A DNA stretch of 23,493 nucleotides. Source: Chara braunii. Taxonomy: Eukaryota; Streptophyta; Charophyceae; Charales; Characeae. Where the stretch lies: contig BFEA01000230.1 of NCBI GenBank assembly GCA_003427395.1, positions 2,225,898-2,249,390 on the forward strand, read 5' to 3'. Positions 18,518 through 23,493 of the stretch are shown here, one piece after another (position 1 is the first letter of the stretch; every line of letters starts with the position of its first letter). The notes beneath the pieces are model-generated. The model was not told the DNA's origin. It did not search any database and saw nothing but the letters and a program-made list of their open reading frames with translations. The position numbers were made by a program, and so were the translations under genes.

Positions 18518-18786
18518 AAAAGATTGAGAAAACTTTAAAGCGTGGAGAGGAGATGTGTGGAAAGAGTAAATGTGTTTCTCCAATAATAATGAAAGTTCGA
18601 GGCAGTGAGAGTCTAACATGATATCGTGCGAAAAAAAGAAATTAGTAGGGTTGGGGGACAAAGAGTTGAGTTTTAGGTGTCACAGTCTTACGACAGCGAT
18701 GCCTTGATGTAATTAAACAACCCCTAGTACAAAACCACGTGACTGGAAGTGACCATGTGTGACCTGAAAGAAACAAAGTGAAAGCT

Positions 18787-18840
<54 letters not shown>

Positions 18841-19120
18841 TTTGAAGAGTGGAAACGAGGGATTTAGACACGAGTTAAAATGTTTCTCAAAATATAATGG
18901 AAGTTCACGTATTGTATGGTATCCTACGAAGAAAATGAGTTAGTGTGAGTGGGGAAGAAAACGTTGGGTACTGGGTGTCACATTCTTACAACAGTGGTCC
19001 CTTAATGTGATTATATAGCCCCAAGTACAGAATGATATGACTGGAAGAGGCCAAGTATCACCTTAAGGAAAACAAAGTGAGGCTCACTTATCTGGAAAGA
19101 GAGAGAGGGATAATAATAAA
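17360..19120 (+). repeat. Six-unit ~300-bp satellite, most units with an internal GA tract
   Basis: The word TACTGGGTGTCACA-TCTTA-GACA or a variant occurs near 17381, 17754, 18042, 18342, 18672 and 18969 (spacing 373, 288, 300, 330, 297). Each unit continues with a TGTGATTATA-like stretch, then GACTGGAAGTGACCATGTGTGACCT, then a variable GA tract (about 17500-17560; degenerate at 17880; 18162-18200; 18473-18513; 18790-18838; 19098-19110), then a GTTTCTCCAA-AATAATGA stretch. The first unit is longer because it contains an extra internal AACAAAGAGTTGAG duplication. Frames here are not coding. Confidence 0.92.
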
Positions 19121-19131
19121 AAAAAACGAAT

Positions 19132-19555
19132 ATGTTTATCAAGCTGAATTTTCATTATGGGCATCCATTGCACCAGGTTTACACAATCAGGTATGTTATG
19201 TCGGGTTCGGACCGAATATCACAATACGATCAACATGAATACAATTTTTTTAAATCCAATCTTTTTTTTTGGCAAGTTTTTCGCTTTGAATGGATAAGAC
19301 TGCTATTCTCAAGCTAGACATATAATAGGTTGGAACCCTCAATCTATACAAACGTCGACCAGGTTTTTAGGTCCAGGTATGAGTTATGTAGGTTTCATAC
19401 CGAATTTTTGCAAGTCGATCAACACGAATGCAATTCTCAAAATTCAAATTATTTTTTTTTTTGCAAGTTATTTGTTTCAAATGCACAGGATTAATCTTCT
19501 CAAGCTAGACATATATCAGGGTGAAACTCTCAATCTGCACAAATATGAACCATAG
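19132..19555. repeat. Two-plus tandem units of ~187 bp
   Basis: CTCAAGCTAGACATATA is found near 19308 and 19496, and GGTATG-TTATGT-GGTT..ACCGAAT near 19190 and 19376. The units diverge mainly in T-run lengths. A partial third unit starts at about 19137. Confidence 0.85.
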
Positions 19556-19764
19556 GTCGGCCAAGGGAATAGAAAAAAAATACAATGAGCATATTGTTTG
19601 GTGCATATCATAAGTAAAATCTTCATAACAAACACTAAGGCCGTCATGTGAGAATGGAGGAATAAAATATCCGAAAGTTTTATACGCTAAGTAAGTAGAT
19701 TGACATGCAAAAAATTATCTCACAAATTTTGTGAGTATACCATATATGGTAGGCATGCATGAAA

Positions 19765-19915
19765 ATATGAAGTCAATTATATGGAGCAAATAGATTATTG
19801 AAGGTACAAACCAACTTGATTGAACTTGACAATTACAATAAACGAAGTAGAGTGGAGTCATTATATGGAGCAAATAGATGTTTGAAAGTACAAGACCAGC
19901 TTGATTGAAATTTGT
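19765..19915. repeat. Two tandem ~85-bp units
   Basis: ATTATATGGAGCAAATAGAT..TTGAA-GTACAA is followed by CTTGATTGAA in both units, about 85 bp apart (near 19774 and 19859). A fainter partial third copy follows. Confidence 0.8.
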
Positions 19916-20029
19916 AGATGCTCGAACAAATATTTGAAGGTCCAGATGCACTTCGTCTATTCTAACGAAAAATTTTAATTTATTCAAGTATATATGTATA
20001 ACAAATGAAACAACACTCACAACTTAGTG

Positions 20030-20286
20030 CATAATAACACATGCGAGCGGTGCATTAAGTTCAAAGGTTTTTTGGGAGTGTCGTTTTATTTGTTAAATTG
20101 TTATACAAAGATCGTTGGTTGTAATACCTCCGATACTACAGTAATGATGATTCTCATTGTTTGAGAAGTGGGTGATGAGTAGGTGCATTGCAACAACCGC
20201 ATCTACTCAAAAATGAGGAGGTACGAAGCTCTTTCCCTCCAACATATGGGATAAGCGATCCCCAAAAGATCACACCAAGAGGAGTG
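20030..20286. other. Unassigned spacer
   Basis: No supported gene or repeat. A plus frame at 20188-20469 crosses into the next segment and shows no family motif. Confidence 0.4.
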
Positions 20287-20420
20287 TTAAACCACCACTC
20301 CCTCCGACAGGAGGAAATTGCGACTACCGGTAACTCGAATTTTCGAAACGGCTTCCAGACTACCGGTAGGCGAGCGGACTACCGGGTGACCTTTTTCCTC
20401 AGTCCCTGTCGGTGGGCCCA
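20287..20420 (+). mobile_element. Lone terminal-repeat-like end plus ACTACCGG repeats
   Basis: TTAAACCACCACTCCCTCCG at 20287 matches the left terminus of the element at 20837 (first 13 bases identical). No matching inverted end was found closer than 21596. Just inside, GACTACCGG occurs three times (about 20322, 20358, 20377), and CCGACAGG pairs with CCTGTCGG about 90 bp later. Confidence 0.4.
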
Positions 20421-20836
20421 GCGATTGTTTGTGTATGTTTTTGTTCTTTTTTTGAGCGGGAAAATTTGAATGGGTAAAAAAAGAAAACAGAAACAAAAAA
20501 GTGAGGCAAAAAAAAACAAAAATAAAAAAGCGAAATGATTTTCGGATGGATCCCTGCCATGGGTCGTGGTCGTTGCGGCGTCCTCATAGGTAGAAATTCA
20601 GTTACGGCAGGATCTCGTTGGCAAGGCCGATTGGGATGAATGTCTGAATCTGGACGTGTGCCACGCAGAGATGTAGAAAAGCAGAAAAGCAGATCAATCA
20701 CTAGTTTCTGCACCTCGCCCAAAGACGTCCACATTCATATCGTCATGCCAATGCTCTTTGTGTGGCACAACCAGATACGTCTTATATAGAGAACAGTTGC
20801 CAATATAATCCTTGATTATCTCATTCATGCATCTTA

Positions 20837-21596
20837 TTAAACCACCACTACCCCCTGCGGCCTAAATTCACTTTCCTGACCTTACGGACCAGGTTCTTAG
20901 GGGGGGCGGCGACCAGCAGGCGCGGACCCGGTCCAAGGATTTTCAAGCGCCAACTTTGGCGATTTTTCACGCTAAAAACAATTGAAGAAAAAATCTGAAA
21001 ATTTGAGATCTTGTAGACTAGATTGTGATCTTTTTAGGAAAAGTATAAAAAAATGGAAAATAAAATAGACCATGAAATAATTATCATGTCGTTTCGTTGT
21101 ATTTTCCAATTTTGCCACTAAACCACATATGGGCCAACAGGGAAAGTACCCCGACTTTCGCGATTTTTTGCGCTTTGAAGGATGACTCAACAATTATGCA
21201 AATTGCAGGGTCTGTGGATTTGGTTGTTGTCTTTCCACGAAAAATATTTAAAAAAAATAAAAAATAAAATTCAGACAGCGAAATAAATGTCACGCCAATT
21301 CATCCCATAATTCATTTTCGTTGCTCTATTACGTATCTGCTAATGGGAAAAGTACCTCAGCTTCAACGATTTTTCACGTCTAATACAATGCTTGAGGAAG
21401 TCTGAAAATTAGAGAGTCTGCAGATCTTGTCGTGATATTTCTAAAAAAAATCTTTATAAAAAAAAAAAACATTTGAAGAACGAAAAAAATCACAAGGGCA
21501 TTATAACGCATTTTTCAATTTTGCCACTCCACCAATTTCCCCCACTGTGCTAACAGTCTTCCCTAATTTAAAACAGCGGGGGTAGTGGTGGTTTAA
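20837..21596. mobile_element. 760-bp non-autonomous DNA element with 19-bp TIRs and TTAA ends
   Basis: TTAAACCACCACTACCCCC at 20837-20855 is the exact reverse complement of the sequence ending at 21596. Similarity continues a few bases further inward with a one-base offset. If TTAA is the target duplication, as in piggyBac-type elements, the element proper is 20841-21592 with ACCACCACTACC termini. The interior has no long frame. It holds three direct subrepeats of about 203 bp, marked by GCGATTTTTCACGC-like words at 20961, 21162 and 21368 and by CAATTTTGCCACT and GGGAAAGTACC words. It would depend on a transposase supplied elsewhere. The superfamily is uncertain. Confidence 0.75.
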
Positions 21597-21599
21597 GAG

Positions 21600-22020
21600 A
21601 TCATTGTCTATTGCGCACGGTTGGACTTAGGCATTTGAGTGCAAATGGTGACACTAAAAATATTGATGAAAGCAACAATGAAATTTTTTTCATACATTGG
21701 AATCTCCGAACAACATATTTATTCACACGGAAAATGTAACCCTAAATGCAACCAATATAAAGTTTGTGGCTGTGATAAGAACACTCATTACGGAAATATT
21801 ATTTAAACATATAGTGGCAAAAAAAAATAATAGAGTTGCAAACATTAGCGGGGTACATGAAGATCAATTTCTTATGCAAAAAACATCTATACGAAGCACT
21901 AAAAAAAAAGTGACCCATGCAAGGAGGTGAAACGCATCTCAAATACACGGTTGACTCCAAGAGAATGACGTTCGAAACGTTGTGACGAAACCCGGTGAGG
22001 AGCTACCTACCGTTCGCTGA
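21600..22020. other. Unassigned flank of the TIR element
   Basis: A plus frame at 21697-21930 (77 codons, Asn/Lys-rich, ending in a basic tail) has no recognised domain. AT-rich composition makes chance likely. Confidence 0.35.
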
Positions 22021-22024
22021 AGCC

Positions 22025-22168
22025 ATGGACCACGGCGCCAATCACTTCGTCGCGCCCGCTTCCGAGGTCCTCAGCGACCAGCAGGGTTGTCCCTTTCAGC
22101 AAGGTCACTCTTGGTCCTTAACCACAGACCATTTTAAGATCTTTTCCTTTGCGAAAATTTCACAGTAA
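22025..22168 (+). CDS. Small ORF, 47 codons, unknown
   Basis: Begins in strong eukaryotic start context (GAAGCCATGGAC) and encodes MDHGANHFVAPASEV followed by a Gln/Ser/Phe-rich tail, stopping at 22166-22168. The first half is GC-richer than its surroundings. It could be a first exon, a TE piece or chance. No signal peptide or family motif is visible. Confidence 0.15.
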   Translation: MDHGANHFVAPASEVLSDQQGCPFQQGHSWSLTTDHFKIFSFAKISQ

Positions 22169-22309
22169 TCTCGGTCAGAATTGATCCCTCCGTGTCACTC
22201 AGCAATGTTCAATCCTCTTACCGTTCTCTTCGGATCAACTCACCTCCGCGCAATCAGAAGAGCGGCAAAGCCGCCAAAGAGGGAACGTTAGCTTTCATTT
22301 GGCAGAGAG

Positions 22310-23240
22310 CAAGGAGCCAATCAGGGTTTTTTTCAACGACTTCTCGAAAACGACATTTCCCGAAAATGATTTGCTGTCCAGTCCACAAGGCTCGGAGCGG
22401 CGAGCTAATCAAGGCTCTTTTCAATAATTTTTCGAAAATGATATTTCTCGAAAATAATTAGCTGTCCAGTTCACAAGACTCCGAGCGGCGAGCCAATCAA
22501 GGCTCTTTTCCATAATTTCTCTAAAAATGATGTTTCCGGAAAATGATCTGCTGGCCAATTCCCAAGGCTCAGAGCAGTGAGCCAATCAAGGGTCTTTTCA
22601 ATAATTTCTCGAAAATGATATTTCCCGAAAATGATCTGCTGGCCAGTTCGCAAGGCTCAGAGCAGTGAGCCAATCAAGGCTCTTTTCAATAATTTCTCAA
22701 AAATGATATTCCCCGAAAATGATCTGCTGCTCAGTTCGCAAGGCTCAGAGCAGTGAGCCAATCAAGGCTCTTTTCAATAATTTCTCGAAAATGATATTTC
22801 CCGAAAATAATTAGCTGTCCAGTTCACAAGACTCCGAGCGGCGAACCAATCAAGGCTCTTTTCAATAATTTCTCAAAAATGATATTTCCGGAAAATGATC
22901 TGCTGGCCAATTCCCAAGGCTCAGAGCAGTGAGCCAATCAAGGCTCTTTTCAATAATTTCTCAAAAATGACGTTCCCCGAAAATGATATGCTGGCCAGTT
23001 CCCAAGGCTCAGAGCTGTGAGCCAATCAAGGTTCTTTTCAACGATTTTTCGAAAATGATACTTCCCTGAAATGGTTTTGAGCAGCTAGCCAATTAAGAAT
23101 CTTTTCAATATTTTCTCCAAAATGATACCTTCCTGAAAATGAGTTGAGCAGCGAGCCAATCAAAGCTCTTTTCAGCAATTTCTAGAAAATGATGTTTCCT
23201 CTAAGATGATTTGCTGGCCAGCTCGCAAGGCTCAGAGCAG
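22310..23240. repeat. 88-bp tandem array with a CCAAT motif in nearly every unit
   Basis: CCAATCA occurs at 22317, 22493, 22582, 22670, 22758, 22846, 22934, 23022 and 23156. Variants are CTAATCA at 22405 and CCAATTA at 23089. Spacing is 88 (once 89) until the last two units, which are 67. Each unit reads roughly GAGCCAATCAAGGCTC, TTTTCAATAATTTCTCG, AAAATGATATTTCCCGA, AAATGATCTGCTGGCC, AGTTCGCAAGGCTCAGAGCAGT. GAGCC/GGCTC can pair around AATCAA, and GGCTCA/TGAGCC can pair around GAGCAG; the two hairpins share an arm and exclude one another. Subtypes alternate (AGCAGTGAGCC versus GAGCGGCGAGCC), suggesting some higher-order copying. Confidence 0.93.
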
Positions 23241-23247
23241 CGAGGAG

Positions 23248-23248
23248 A

Positions 23249-23325
<77 letters not shown>
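23248..23325 (+). repeat. Compound (TC)n-(TA)n microsatellite
   Basis: About 46 bp of TC repeat followed directly by about 31 bp of TA repeat. Confidence 0.95.
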
Positions 23326-23328
<3 letters not shown>

Positions 23329-23379
23329 ACTTTCCCTCAGTCTGCGCACTCTCTCTGTCCCTCACCATTCCCCAGTCTG

Positions 23380-23380
23380 T

Positions 23381-23426
<46 letters not shown>

Positions 23427-23493
23427 AGCGCAGTCCCTCACTCTCAGTGCAATCCCTCATTCTCAGCGCTGTCCCTCACTCTCTCTCTTTCTC
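23380..23493 (+). repeat. (TC)n tract and 19-bp tandem triplet
   Basis: After (TC)n at 23382-23424, three 19-bp units of the form CAG(C/T)GC(A/T)(G/A)TCCCTCA(C/T)TCT occupy 23426-23444, 23445-23463 and 23464-23482. A looser CAGTCTGYGC-CTCTCT relative lies at 23338-23385. The window ends inside CT-rich sequence. Confidence 0.85.

Noticed and set aside
20188-20469. 93-codon plus frame
   Set aside because: It crosses the TIR-like end and ends in T-rich sequence; no domain, poor start context, and overlapped by minus frames of similar length.

Overview
The window looks like repeat-dominated, gene-poor nuclear DNA of a eukaryote. There is no dense gene packing. Every long open frame lies in low-complexity sequence or lacks recognisable domains. 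There are many di- and tetranucleotide microsatellites, at least eight different tandem-repeat families, a decayed Ty3/gypsy integrase and a short inverted-repeat element with TTAA ends. The integrase subtype and the repeat style would fit a large plant-lineage genome, for example a charophyte alga or a seed-free plant. That assignment is a guess from memory of similar sequence. Single N bases at 1443, 5008 and 5013 mark assembly uncertainty.

Layout, left to right. 60-1790 is a ~92-bp satellite of about 20 units, each able to fold into a long hairpin. 1865-3780 is strand-asymmetric GGA-type polypurine DNA carrying three copies of a hairpin module, interrupted at 2300-2530 by a CAAT/ATTG inverted microsatellite around a perfect hairpin. 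3780-5780 is unassigned unique sequence with a TA microsatellite. 5780-7800 is a run of three different repeat families: a ~120-bp family, three 107-bp units with a UUCG-capped hairpin, and nine irregularly spaced copies of a conserved 20-nt motif flanked by short arms that change together. 7800-12120 is mostly unassigned, moderately GC-rich sequence with isolated strong hairpins and one TATA-like promoter candidate. 12120-13160 holds a small poly(A)/minisatellite insert followed by the integrase pseudogene. 13160-16200 is unassigned, with two strong hairpins. 16200-16490 has GA, CT and TA microsatellites. 16594-17354 may be a broken two-exon gene remnant. 17360-19120 is a six-unit ~300-bp satellite that carries a GA tract in each unit. 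19130-19970 has two small tandem duplications. 20837-21596 is a 760-bp element with 19-bp terminal inverted repeats and TTAA at both ends. 22300-23240 is an 88-bp array with a CCAAT motif in nearly every unit, leading into CT/TA-rich sequence at the right edge.

No intact protein-coding gene, tRNA, rRNA or CRISPR array can be supported. The most interesting signal is the covarying hairpin array at 7024-7780: the central motif is kept while the flanking arms differ between copies but remain complementary. This pattern would be expected of a structured RNA or ssDNA element rather than of an ordinary satellite. All functional readings of the repeats are inference.
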